From Fusibacter tunisiensis (GTDB lineage Bacteria > Bacillota > Clostridia > Peptostreptococcales > Acidaminobacteraceae), in the NCBI RefSeq assembly GCF_016908355.1, contig NZ_JAFBDT010000019.1:1-44588 (forward strand): a stretch of DNA of 44,588 nucleotides, in the 5' to 3' direction. Within the stretch, counting starts at the first letter, position 1. The number at the start of each line of letters is the position of its first letter. A program made the translations under genes and the position numbers. The notes below the pieces were generated by a model, which had not been told where the DNA came from, ran no database searches, and was given only the letters and a program-made list of their open reading frames with translations. Below, one piece after another: positions 16,637 to 25,424 of this stretch.

Positions 16637-17998
16637 TTAAACACTTTGTGACGCTTTAAGATTATGCGAACTGTCCAGATGACGTAACTCTATAAAGAGA
16701 AAAGTACCCGTCACAAGGGATGCTATAAAGTCGGCAGTTGGGCCTGCATACCAAACCCCCATCAAGCCAAAGAATTTCGGGAGAATGAGGAATAAAGGAA
16801 TTAAAAGTAAGACTTGTCTTAAAAGGGCCATGAACATAGACTTTTGTGCTTTACCAACAGCTTGAAAATAGTTGGAACTCACAATTTGGAAACCGATTAT
16901 TGGAAGCATTTTTAAGAATGTACGCATGCCCACAGTTGCAACATCAATTAATTCAGGGTCAGAGTTAAAAAGTTTTATCATTTGAACCGTGAAAAACTGA
17001 GTCAGTATAAAACCCAAAACCGCGATGCTTGTTGCCGCTAAAATAGCAAGTGTTAGCGCTTTTTTTACGCGTTTGTATTCTTTCGCCCCATAATTGAAGC
17101 CAATAATGGGTTGTGACCCTTGATTAATTCCAAAAATTGGCATGAGAAAGAACATGGCCAAGGAATTGATTACCGTCATAGCACTAATGGCAATATCACC
17201 ACCATAGGTTGCCAGTGCATTATTGGATATGGTGGTTACAACACTGGCAGCTACTTGCATGAAAAAAGGTGACATTCCAATTGTCACGATGCTGATCATA
17301 ATCCTTGGATCCAGTTTCATGTTCTCAATTTTTAAAGAGAGACGACTTCTACCGCTTTTAAAGTAGCGTATAACCCAGATTGTATTTAAAAGTTGAGATA
17401 TAATTGTTGCCAGCGCAGCCCCTTGAATTCCCATATCAAAAACAAAGATAAAAATTGGGTCAAGGATAATGTTGCTAATTGCGCCAATCAACATTGTGTA
17501 CATAGCCATTCGAGGATTGCCTTCTGCTCTGATGGCGTTGTTCAGACCAAATCCGAGACCTTGAAAGATTCCCCCAATTAAAATGATTGTTAAATAATCG
17601 TTGGCATAGCCAAATGTGGCATCACTGGCCCCAAAAAGATATAAGAGGGGTGTTTTAAAAATCAAGCCAAGTATTGAAACAGCCCCCATAATTAAAATGA
17701 GCATAACAAAAGCATTTCCGAGAATGTGTTCGGCTTCAGCCTCATTGTCCTCACCCAATCGTATTGAGATCCTTGAAGCAGATCCGATGCCAACCAGCAT
17801 ACTGAACCCCATTAAAAGAATCATTAAGGGCATTGACAGTCCAATACCGGTCATTGGCATTGGGCCGAGCATGCCGATATAGATTCTATCGACAATGTTA
17901 TAGAGCGCTTGCACCATCATTCCCACAATTGCAGGGATTGAAAATTGAAGCAGTAATTTGCCGACGCTTTCAGTTCTTAAGCGTTCGTTGTGTGACAT
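16637..17998 (-). CDS. MATE-family multidrug efflux transporter, 453 aa
   Basis: Twelve hydrophobic segments in two similar halves, as in Na+ or H+ coupled MATE exporters. The N-terminus (SVGKLLLQFSIPAIVGMMVQALYNIVDRIYIG) and INQGSQPIIGFNYGAKEYKRVKKAL in the second half are family patterns. The length is typical. It overlaps the 3' end of the marR gene by 22 nt and has AAGGAGG before its ATG, so it is co-transcribed with and controlled by that regulator. The substrate is unknown, probably cationic or hydrophobic toxic compounds. Confidence 0.93.
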   Translation of the reverse strand: MSHNERLRTESVGKLLLQFSIPAIVGMMVQALYNIVDRIYIGMLGPMPMTGIGLSMPLMILLMGFSMLVGIGSASRISIRLGEDNEAEAEHILGNAFVMLILIMGAVSILGLIFKTPLLYLFGASDATFGYANDYLTIILIGGIFQGLGFGLNNAIRAEGNPRMAMYTMLIGAISNIILDPIFIFVFDMGIQGAALATIISQLLNTIWVIRYFKSGRSRLSLKIENMKLDPRIMISIVTIGMSPFFMQVAASVVTTISNNALATYGGDIAISAMTVINSLAMFFLMPIFGINQGSQPIIGFNYGAKEYKRVKKALTLAILAATSIAVLGFILTQFFTVQMIKLFNSDPELIDVATVGMRTFLKMLPIIGFQIVSSNYFQAVGKAQKSMFMALLRQVLLLIPLFLILPKFFGLMGVWYAGPTADFIASLVTGTFLFIELRHLDSSHNLKASQSV

Positions 17999-18459
17999 TT
18001 TGTGTCCTCCTTATGATGGCTGTTAGTTTTTAGAGCTTTGGCATTTGTAGAAAGTTTGAACATGAGCTTTTGAAGGCATTCTTTTTCTACATCCGTAAAA
18101 GTCTCAAGTAAAATGGCATCCCATCTGCGGGCAATGGCAAATAAGTCGTTTTTAAGTCGGCTGCTTTTTTCAGTTAGGTAGACGTTATTTACCCGATGGT
18201 CTTTTTCATTTCGGACCCTATCGACAAAGCCGTTGTCTTCGAGTTTTTGTATCGCACGTGCAGTTGTGGCCTTATCCATGTCGAGGCCGCGACTGATTTC
18301 ATCTTGTGTTGCGCCATTGTGACCATAAAGGTAATATAAAAAACCATATTGACCACTGCCAATGGCATACTGGGCCATTTCACCATCAATATAGGCTTTT
18401 CCATGCCTAAAGATAATAGAGATGTCTCGGCTGAGTTTAAATCCATTTGATAATCCCAT
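17977..18459 (-). CDS. MarR-family transcriptional regulator, 160 aa
   Basis: A winged-helix protein with the MarR pattern GATQDEISRGLDMDKATTARAIQKLEDNGFVDRVRNEKDHRVNNVYLT, where the recognition helix and the DxR wing are clear. Start 18459 is chosen because GAAAGG lies about 7 nt before this ATG; a longer in-frame start (18528) would lie upstream of the -10 element and inside the operators. It is the first gene of an operon with the MATE exporter. Two identical palindromes overlap the promoter, so autorepression relieved by a ligand is expected. Confidence 0.9.
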   Translation of the reverse strand: MGLSNGFKLSRDISIIFRHGKAYIDGEMAQYAIGSGQYGFLYYLYGHNGATQDEISRGLDMDKATTARAIQKLEDNGFVDRVRNEKDHRVNNVYLTEKSSRLKNDLFAIARRWDAILLETFTDVEKECLQKLMFKLSTNAKALKTNSHHKEDTKCHTTNA

Positions 18460-18482
18460 TTTAATTCCTTTCGTGTCCCTAA

Positions 18483-18531
18483 TAGTTGCTGATACAACTA
18501 TTTTAAAACGATATAGTTGTGTTGTCAACTA
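18483..18531. promoter_or_regulatory. Twin MarR operators
   Basis: Two copies of TAGTTG-N6-CAACTA are present (18483-18500 and 18514-18531), with identical half-sites and different centres. The centres are 31 bp apart, about three helical turns, so two dimers would bind on one DNA face. Confidence 0.8.
18500..18528 (-). promoter_or_regulatory. Promoter of the marR-MATE operon
   Basis: On the minus strand, a perfect TTGACA (18528-18523) lies inside the distal operator. A 17-nt spacer leads to TAAAAT (18505-18500), which touches the proximal operator. Confidence 0.8.
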
Positions 18532-18549
18532 AAAAAATAATGATAGAAT
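18522..18549 (+). promoter_or_regulatory. Possible promoter of the envelope operon
   Basis: TTGTCA (18522-18527) within the distal MarR operator, a 16-nt spacer and TAGAAT (18544-18549). If real, the same regulator could affect the envelope operon starting at 18616. Confidence 0.4.
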
Positions 18550-18615
18550 GTTTGCATAGAGAATGTTAAAATAGACTCGAAACGTTTATAAATCAGAATT
18601 TCACGGAGAATAACT

Positions 18616-20454
18616 ATGAAAAATACCCAGTATTATAATTTTGTTATAAAATTTGTTTTTTTAGTCGGTATGCTGTCATCCTTAGTTGTAAAAGCAGCTT
18701 ATATCCATGTCACAATTGGCCTGATGAGCGATAAAATTTTCAGCTTTTTGGTGCCTAGTGCACTCATATTAATTGCTCTGAACATACTTGTGTTTCAAAA
18801 GCGGGCGGTTTACAGTCTCATTGCAACAGATTTGATTGTAACCCTTGTTTTTTTTGCCGATGCCCTATACGGCAGATATTATGGGATTCCATTGACCTTA
18901 CCAATCCTTTACCAAGTTGGATTTGTTGATGATGTTGCAGACAGCACAAAATCACTTTTATTGCTGAAAGATTTAATTTTCATCCTTCCGTATCCATTTA
19001 TGATTGGGTATGCCTGGTTTTTCAGGAAGGTTCTGATTCAGAAGCGAAAGCTGATTGAAACACTTGGCGCGTTTGCCCTTATAATTGCCTCTGTGGGTTA
19101 TTTTTCTTATGCAGCGATTGAGATTGACCGTACCCATCACGCTTATGAGCGAAAGAATATCGCAAAGGATCTTGGTGTTTTTTATTTTCATGGGTATGAT
19201 GCCGTTGATTTTGCAAAAAATAGATGGTTTGTAGACTTAGATTTAGCAGATTCTGATGTGAAACTCATAGACACCTACTTACAAGAAAAAGGCAACAAAG
19301 TCGATTCAGGCATTCATGTGACTGGGACACCAAATCTTCTTATTATACAAGTTGAAGCCATGCAAGAGTTCGTTGTAGACCTTGAAATTGAAGGCGAACA
19401 GGTGACGCCATTTTTGAATCAACTCAAAAATGATGCCCTTTATTTTGAAAATATATACCATCAAGTTGCAGGTGGCAATACATCAGATGCAGAATTTATG
19501 ACCAATGTTGGCCTTTACCCCGCCCCAGTTGGTGCTGTAAATTATTTGCATGCGGGCAATATCTATGAGTCCTTGCCCAAACTTCTTTCGGAACGTGGGT
19601 ATGGGCGCTATGGCTTTCATGGGTATCAAGCAAGTTTTTGGAATCGAGAAGTTGTCTATAATACGCTTGGATTTGATGATTTTATAAGTAAAGAGGATTT
19701 AACAATTGATGAAATTCTGGGATGGGCCATTAGTGACGCTTCTTTTTTTAGACAGGGCTTGGATTATTCCCTATCAAAGACACCATTTTACAGTTTCATG
19801 GTCACGCTTTCCAGCCATCACCCTTATGATGCCTTTAGAGGGATGGCACCCGATACAGGTGCCTATGAAAACACACAAGTGGGAGATTATCTAAAAAGTA
19901 TGCGGTATGTAGATGGGCAGCTTGAAGAGGTGTTTGCCCGTCTCGGAGCAGAAGGTTATCTTGAAGACACCATTGTAGTGGTTTATGGGGACCATTCGGG
20001 ATTATATACAGATCAAAAGGCACTGCTTTCCAATCTGTTAAGTTTAGAAGATCACATAGTCGCATGGGAATCTATTCAGAAAATCCCTTTATGGATTTAT
20101 GCCCCAGGAACTGAACTTAAAGGGGTTCAGACAAAAATAGGTGGACAAGTTGATTTATTTGCAACAGTTTGCGATCTTGTGGACCTCGATCCGAGCTTTA
20201 CACTTGGCACGTCTTTGCTAAAAGAAGGGCCGGGGCATGCTGTAAAAAGAGATGGATCGATCTTCTTTGAAGAGGCCTATTATCAGAACAATTCCAACAT
20301 GCTTTACAATCGATTTACTTATGAGCCCCTTGAAATAACCCCTGAGTGGGCACTTAAAATAGAATCCGCTAAGAATAGCCTAAAAGTATCTGATTTAATT
20401 TTAAAGAAAAATCTATTTAAGAATCCAGAGTTCCTGGAACAGGTAAGAGAATGA
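18616..20454 (+). CDS. LTA-synthase-family sulfatase-fold phosphoglycerol transferase, 612 aa
   Basis: Five N-terminal membrane helices (within 1-170) are followed by an extracellular alkaline-phosphatase-superfamily domain (about 235-560). LtaS-type residues are visible: E247 in QVEAMQ, the catalytic Thr in GGNTSDAEF (T289), GWAISDASFF with D374, SSHHPY and VVYGDHSGLY with metal-binding Asp-His. Family members polymerise or prime glycerol-phosphate chains (lipoteichoic acid) or modify envelope polymers. It opens an operon of polymer-building genes and overlaps the MurJ-type gene by 4 nt (ATGA). The exact acceptor is unknown. Confidence 0.88.
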   Translation: MKNTQYYNFVIKFVFLVGMLSSLVVKAAYIHVTIGLMSDKIFSFLVPSALILIALNILVFQKRAVYSLIATDLIVTLVFFADALYGRYYGIPLTLPILYQVGFVDDVADSTKSLLLLKDLIFILPYPFMIGYAWFFRKVLIQKRKLIETLGAFALIIASVGYFSYAAIEIDRTHHAYERKNIAKDLGVFYFHGYDAVDFAKNRWFVDLDLADSDVKLIDTYLQEKGNKVDSGIHVTGTPNLLIIQVEAMQEFVVDLEIEGEQVTPFLNQLKNDALYFENIYHQVAGGNTSDAEFMTNVGLYPAPVGAVNYLHAGNIYESLPKLLSERGYGRYGFHGYQASFWNREVVYNTLGFDDFISKEDLTIDEILGWAISDASFFRQGLDYSLSKTPFYSFMVTLSSHHPYDAFRGMAPDTGAYENTQVGDYLKSMRYVDGQLEEVFARLGAEGYLEDTIVVVYGDHSGLYTDQKALLSNLLSLEDHIVAWESIQKIPLWIYAPGTELKGVQTKIGGQVDLFATVCDLVDLDPSFTLGTSLLKEGPGHAVKRDGSIFFEEAYYQNNSNMLYNRFTYEPLEITPEWALKIESAKNSLKVSDLILKKNLFKNPEFLEQVRE

Positions 20455-21974
20455 TGAAAAAAGAAAACAAAGACTATATCGTCTTAATGGCAATGATTTT
20501 GACAACCCTGTTAAGTAAAATGCTGGGTATGGTTAGGGACATGTTAATTGCTGGCGATTATGGAATAACGTATGAAGCCGATGCCTTTTTTATTGCCTCA
20601 AGGATTCCGAATAACTTTTTTGATTTTGCCTTAAGTGCTGCGGTGGTATCTACGTTTATTCCCATTTTCAATCGAACCATCCATCAAAAAAGTGAAAAAG
20701 AGGCATTTCAGTATGCCAATCATTTTTTAACATTTGCTCTAATTCTGTCTGGCGCAGTTGCTTTCGTTCTTTTGATCCTACCGGAACCTTTGGTATCTAT
20801 TTTTGGCCCAGGTCTAGGGGTGGAAGCTTCTAAATTAGCCGCAGAACTGACGCGTTATATGGCGCCAGTTGTGATTTTCGCCACCATTACCTTTACATTT
20901 GTAGGGCTCATGCAGTCCTATGGGCACTATGTTATGTCATCTGCAATTAGTATTTTTTCAAATGCAGTAGTCATTGTCTATTTGATGACACTTAATTCTA
21001 ATTTTGGTTTGGTGGGTTTGGCCGTTGCGTTCACAATAGGCTGGGGGGTTCAAGCTGTGGTTCAGATGCCGATGATGGCTAGGGAAGGTTACATTTATAA
21101 ACCCCAACTGAATCTAAGGTCATCAGATATGCGTGACACCATTCGGATGACGGGCCCTGTTCTATTTTCAACATGGGCACAGCCTGCAAGTGCAATGATT
21201 ATATCCATCTTAGCCAGTTATTACTCAGGTGGTGTTGCCCTTATGGAATACGCCAACCGTGTGTATATTATCATTTCAGGCGTTTTGGTATACACCATAA
21301 CAAATTATGTATTCCCTAAATTATCGAAAACCTTTTCGCAGAAGAATAAAAAAGGCTTTGGCCATGTTATAGAAAAAAGTTTGGAACTCTTTATTTACTT
21401 TGGCCTTCCAGTGGTTTTCATTACAGTTCTATTTAGCGAAGAAATGATACGCGTTCTCTTTGAAAGAGGGCTTTTTGATAGAACTGCAACTGTAAGGGCG
21501 GGACGTATTTTGGGCGTGTTTATCTGGGGTTTGATGGGACTCGGGTTCAAAGAAATTTTAAACCGTGTGTATTTTGCCATGGGCAATAGCCGATTACCCC
21601 TTTGGATTACCCTTGTTGGTATAGGTTTGAACTTGCCCCTTAGTATTGGACTTGGACGGTTAATGGGGCTTGAAGGGTTGGCACTTGGTGCAACCTTATC
21701 TATGGTTTTTTCTTCAGGTATTATGCTGGCAATCAGCATCCGGAGAGGATTAATTGCAAATTGGGTAGAATTTATAAAACGATTCCTCAGCATCCTTTTT
21801 GTAGATACAGTCTTGTTTTATGGACTCAGTAGAATTTTGCCCACCTTACAGTATGGTACTTTAAAAACGGTGGTTATAATGGGCGGGATAACGTTAGCAT
21901 ACTTTGCTTGCCATGTTGGACTTTTAAAAATATTAAAAGTGGGGATTCCCTCGCTTCAAATGGAGTCGTATTGA
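20451..21974 (+). CDS. murJ: MurJ/MviN-family lipid flippase, 507 aa
   Basis: About fourteen hydrophobic segments with the family N-terminus (LTTLLSKMLGMVRDMLIAGDYGITYEADAFFIASRIPNNFFDFALSAA), including the Arg and Asp residues conserved in MurJ. VLFERGLFDRTATVRAGRIL is the typical later loop. MurJ moves lipid II or related undecaprenyl-linked units across the membrane. In this operon, among glycosyltransferases and a ligase, it may instead flip secondary wall-polymer units. The start overlaps the previous stop (ATGATGA). Confidence 0.88.
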   Translation: MMKKENKDYIVLMAMILTTLLSKMLGMVRDMLIAGDYGITYEADAFFIASRIPNNFFDFALSAAVVSTFIPIFNRTIHQKSEKEAFQYANHFLTFALILSGAVAFVLLILPEPLVSIFGPGLGVEASKLAAELTRYMAPVVIFATITFTFVGLMQSYGHYVMSSAISIFSNAVVIVYLMTLNSNFGLVGLAVAFTIGWGVQAVVQMPMMAREGYIYKPQLNLRSSDMRDTIRMTGPVLFSTWAQPASAMIISILASYYSGGVALMEYANRVYIIISGVLVYTITNYVFPKLSKTFSQKNKKGFGHVIEKSLELFIYFGLPVVFITVLFSEEMIRVLFERGLFDRTATVRAGRILGVFIWGLMGLGFKEILNRVYFAMGNSRLPLWITLVGIGLNLPLSIGLGRLMGLEGLALGATLSMVFSSGIMLAISIRRGLIANWVEFIKRFLSILFVDTVLFYGLSRILPTLQYGTLKTVVIMGGITLAYFACHVGLLKILKVGIPSLQMESY

Positions 21975-21975
21975 T

Positions 21976-23418
21976 ATGAACTATGGAATTGTAATTGGAT
22001 GGCTATTAAATTTTTATAAAGCGTATCAGGACAGTGCAACACATGCCTTTTTCGTGAATTTGGAAAAACACCTTCAGCTTTGGTTTGAAGCAAGTTGGTT
22101 TAGGCAGTTTTTTACTGGGCATGAGGGCATGGTAGAAGACTTTAATGGAAGTTATGCCAAAAAACTAACTCGAAAAATTAACGGGTCAGGTTTATCAGAG
22201 TGGCTTAAAGCCAGTTGGATTTTAAAGTTGGTTTTAAACAAAACAGTCCTCAAACTGTTCGTTTATGTCCAAATCTTTAGTTATGTTCTATTGCCAACCT
22301 TGATAGGTGTTGTAATATCTATTGGGATTGTGGGGCTCTTGATTTTGTATCGACTCACAGATACCAATCAACCCCAAATGCCACTTATCTCTGTTGCCAT
22401 GGGAATTGTTGTGGCAACTATGGCAGTGAGTTTGCTTTTCAATCCAGTTTCAAGTGATGGACTTGTGATCTGGCTGATCTATATGAGCACATTTGCATTC
22501 TCAGCTATGATTTTGGGCACATTCAGAGACAGGCAGTTTGTTCGTGAAGTGATGGTCATTATTGGCATTATGGTAATTTTATTAGGGGTTTATGGCGTCT
22601 ATCAGAAGAGTGTGGGGGTACCAGTTGATCCTGCTTGGCTTGATGAAGACGTTCAAGAACTTGGCGTACGTGTGTACAGTGTGTTTGGAAATCCAAACGT
22701 TTATGGTGAGTTTCTGGTATTGGTACTCCCTTTAATGTTTGCAGGGATTAACCGACACGAAAACAAATGGATGAAACTGTTTTTTGCAGGTGCTTTCTTA
22801 TTGGGGGGCTTAAATGTTGTTTTAACCTTATCACGGGGGTCAATGATGAGTTTGGGCATTGCACTCATTTTAATTGTCCTGTTTAAAGATCGAAAATATT
22901 TACCCCTTATTGGAGTTGGTATTCTCTTAAGCCCTTATTTTGTTCCTGAGGCTATAATTGGAAGAATCATGAGTATTTTTGAGGGTGGCGACACATCTAT
23001 GTCCTATCGCGTATCTATTTACCGTGCCTCTTTTGACATGCTTGAGGATTATTTTATCCAAGGGACAGGACTTGGGAATTTTAAAGTGCTTTATAAAGCA
23101 TATGCCTATTCAGCAGCTAAATCATTCCATGCACACAATACCTTATTAATGCTTATGATTGAGCTTGGTTTAGTGGGTATATTGGCTTATATTTTTTACT
23201 TTTTTACATGGGCAAGGGCTATTTTTTCTGTTCAAAAAAAGAAGAGTGTCTACGCTTATTATGCTTTTGCTGCCTTTGCAGGTGTTGTTGGCTGTACGGT
23301 TCAAGGAATGGTAGACCACATATTTCACAATTACGACATTTTGTTTGTTTATATTTTAATGATGACAATTGGCGTTATCTCTGCTTATGCAGCTAGGGAG
23401 GAACATACAGATGTCTAG
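21976..23418 (+). CDS. O-antigen ligase/polymerase (Wzy_C) family membrane protein, 480 aa
   Basis: A multi-pass protein with an unusual soluble N-terminal part of about 100 residues (two related segments FEASWFRQFF and LKASWILKLV). The Wzy_C region follows, with FGNPNVYGEFLVLVLPL, TLSRGSMMSLGIALI and a large external loop containing GTGLGNFKVLYKAYAY and FHAHNTLLMLMIELGLVG. Such proteins join or polymerise lipid-linked glycans outside the membrane. It starts 1 nt after murJ. Polymerase versus ligase activity cannot be separated by sequence. Confidence 0.85.
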   Translation: MNYGIVIGWLLNFYKAYQDSATHAFFVNLEKHLQLWFEASWFRQFFTGHEGMVEDFNGSYAKKLTRKINGSGLSEWLKASWILKLVLNKTVLKLFVYVQIFSYVLLPTLIGVVISIGIVGLLILYRLTDTNQPQMPLISVAMGIVVATMAVSLLFNPVSSDGLVIWLIYMSTFAFSAMILGTFRDRQFVREVMVIIGIMVILLGVYGVYQKSVGVPVDPAWLDEDVQELGVRVYSVFGNPNVYGEFLVLVLPLMFAGINRHENKWMKLFFAGAFLLGGLNVVLTLSRGSMMSLGIALILIVLFKDRKYLPLIGVGILLSPYFVPEAIIGRIMSIFEGGDTSMSYRVSIYRASFDMLEDYFIQGTGLGNFKVLYKAYAYSAAKSFHAHNTLLMLMIELGLVGILAYIFYFFTWARAIFSVQKKKSVYAYYAFAAFAGVVGCTVQGMVDHIFHNYDILFVYILMMTIGVISAYAAREEHTDV

Positions 23419-24469
23419 AATTAAACTCATGCATATAATTTCGGATACAAATTTTGGCGGGGCAGGCCAATATGTCAAAACTATTTTAGACAACTTGCCT
23501 CAGACGAGATATCAGTGCCAGTTGGTGGTTCCCAAAGGCAGCCAATTGAAAAGCCGTGTTTCTACGGATCAAATTTTTGAAATTGACGGCATAGCGGATA
23601 GGTCTTTTAGTCTTCGAGGAATCATTGAGACGTACAGGCTTATTAAACGAGAAAGCCCTGAAATTATACATGCGCATGGGGCCTTATCTGGTCGAATCGC
23701 AGCACAACTTTATGGTGTCCGCCGGATTATTTACACCAAACATACACTGAGCCAGCCGTCTAGTGGCGTAAAACGGTTGATAAAGCACTGTGTTAATAAA
23801 TTGCTCAGAGCAGATGTCATTGCCGTCTCTGAGGAAGTTAAACGCAATCTTTTAGAGGAAGGCATTAAGGCAGAACATATTGTGCGGATTCACAACAGTA
23901 TTTTACCGAAATCGCCTCTTGAGTTTGAGCCGTGTACGTATAGACGGATTGTTCTTGTAGGTAGGTTAGAACGCATTAAAGGCCATCATTATATGTTAGA
24001 AGTTGTTAAAAGACTGAAAAGCGATGCCAACATCCCCTTTAAAGTTTATTTTGTAGGGGCTGGATCTCTTGAATCAGATATTGGACGTGCGATTCAGGAC
24101 AATAACTTGCCCATTGAAATGACAGGCCATGTGGATGCCATTGACGCAATCTATCAAATGGCAGACATCGTTGTCAATACATCAGAATCGGAAGCGCTTC
24201 CTTTTTCAGTACTTGAAGCGATGAATACCGGACGACCTGTTGTGGCTTTTGACCTTCCAAGCATACGGGAAGTCATTCAACCAGATGTCACAGGCTTCCT
24301 GGTACCCCCATTTGACGTAGACACGTTTGCAAAACGGTTAAAGACACTAATGGAAAGTGAAAACTTAATGAAGTCCATGGGACTTAAGGGAAATGCCCGT
24401 GTACATTCAAATTTTAATTTAGAGACCATGATGAAAGAAATGGATCAATTCTATAGGGAGGGCCTATGA
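23411..24469 (+). CDS. Family 4 glycosyltransferase (GT-B), 352 aa
   Basis: Two Rossmann-like halves: an N-terminal half with ISDTNFGGAGQYVKTIL and IIHAHGALSGRIAA, and a C-terminal donor-binding half with VGRLERIKGHHYMLEVV and the EX7E motif in SESEALPFSVLEAMNTGRPVVA. It is soluble or membrane-associated and adds a sugar to a lipid-linked glycan. I chose ATG 23411, with GGGAGG about 8 nt before it; an in-frame upstream start (23369) lies deep in the previous gene. It overlaps the ligase gene by 8 nt and the DUF4330 gene by 4 nt. Confidence 0.9.
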   Translation: MSRIKLMHIISDTNFGGAGQYVKTILDNLPQTRYQCQLVVPKGSQLKSRVSTDQIFEIDGIADRSFSLRGIIETYRLIKRESPEIIHAHGALSGRIAAQLYGVRRIIYTKHTLSQPSSGVKRLIKHCVNKLLRADVIAVSEEVKRNLLEEGIKAEHIVRIHNSILPKSPLEFEPCTYRRIVLVGRLERIKGHHYMLEVVKRLKSDANIPFKVYFVGAGSLESDIGRAIQDNNLPIEMTGHVDAIDAIYQMADIVVNTSESEALPFSVLEAMNTGRPVVAFDLPSIREVIQPDVTGFLVPPFDVDTFAKRLKTLMESENLMKSMGLKGNARVHSNFNLETMMKEMDQFYREGL

Positions 24470-24960
24470 AAGTTATAGACCGACAGGGAAAAGTATTTGG
24501 AAAAATTAGTATTATTGATGTGCTTATTTTAATTTTATTAGTGGCAGTTAGCCTTGTAGGCTATTCATTTTTATCCCCAACAGAAACCGCTGAAGCTGAA
24601 GAAATCAGAATTCGATACACCTATGAGACATCCCCCGTTACAGAAAACTTTGCCAATCAACTTGAAGAAGGCATGAAACTCTTTAACTCTAGCCGAAATC
24701 ATGAGGTTGGAACACTTATAGCGTTTGAAAGTGCCCCTCGAGAAATTGAGGTAAAAGACCGTGAGAATGGGACGTTTAAGAAAGCAATTGTACCGGATGA
24801 ATACGTTGTGACTCTGGTTATCGAGGCAAATGCAACACAAAATGCCCATCATTATTATGTGACACAAGAAGATGTTAAAGTCGGCGCCATGATTCCCATC
24901 AAAGGTAAAGGGTTTGCAACGATGGGGTATGTCATTGGATTGGAGGAGATTGGACAATGA
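24466..24960 (+). CDS. DUF4330-family membrane-anchored protein (first copy), 164 aa
   Basis: The N-terminus (VIDRQGKVFGKISIIDVLILILLVAVSLVGYSFL) is the DUF4330 signature: a short cytoplasmic motif, then one membrane helix (about 19-36). The extracytoplasmic domain contains GTLIAFESAPREIEVKDR, VPDEYVVTLVIEA and a VKVGAMIPIKGKGFATMGYVIGLE end. The function is unknown. The family often sits in polysaccharide clusters, as here. It overlaps both neighbours by 4 nt (ATGA). Confidence 0.85.
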   Translation: MKVIDRQGKVFGKISIIDVLILILLVAVSLVGYSFLSPTETAEAEEIRIRYTYETSPVTENFANQLEEGMKLFNSSRNHEVGTLIAFESAPREIEVKDRENGTFKKAIVPDEYVVTLVIEANATQNAHHYYVTQEDVKVGAMIPIKGKGFATMGYVIGLEEIGQ

Positions 24961-25424
24961 AGAAATTAAAAAAATTTGACATCGTTTTAATCTTATTTAT
25001 TCTAGCAGCTGTAAGTGTTGTTGGCATTAAGGTGTTTGGAATGGGTACGGATGACGTAATTACTGCTGTAGAAACGCGACCTGCTCAAGTGACCATTCGC
25101 ATAGAGAATGTAAGAACTTATACGGCCTCACACTTGACAGTGGGTGAAGCTGTCCTTTCAGATGAAACCAACAGCGCTATTGGCGTCATTGATAAAATCG
25201 AAATTTTGCCTTATGAAGAAGTGGTTGAGACATCAGATGGTCAATTGATTCGGGCAACTGTGCCAGATAAATATACAGTTATGCTGACTTTAGACGCTCA
25301 TCTAAGTGAACGTGAAACTGGGTATTTTGCAGAGGGTATAACGGAAATCAAGGTAAATTCCGAAACTAAAATCTACACCAAAAAAGTGATTACGTCTGGA
25401 CGTATTGAGGGGATTGAGTTTTAA
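24957..25424 (+). CDS. DUF4330-like membrane-anchored protein (second copy), 155 aa
   Basis: A tandem paralogue of the gene before it. One helix (about 8-26) and an outside domain with the same ordered motifs: IGVIDKIEILPYEEVVETSDG, VPDKYTVMLTLDA, ITEIKVNSETKIYTKK and SGRIEGIEF. The RQGKVFGKI head of the first copy is missing; it starts with MKKLKKFDIVLILF. The two products may form a heteromer. It overlaps its neighbours by 4 and 1 nt. Confidence 0.8.
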   Translation: MKKLKKFDIVLILFILAAVSVVGIKVFGMGTDDVITAVETRPAQVTIRIENVRTYTASHLTVGEAVLSDETNSAIGVIDKIEILPYEEVVETSDGQLIRATVPDKYTVMLTLDAHLSERETGYFAEGITEIKVNSETKIYTKKVITSGRIEGIEF

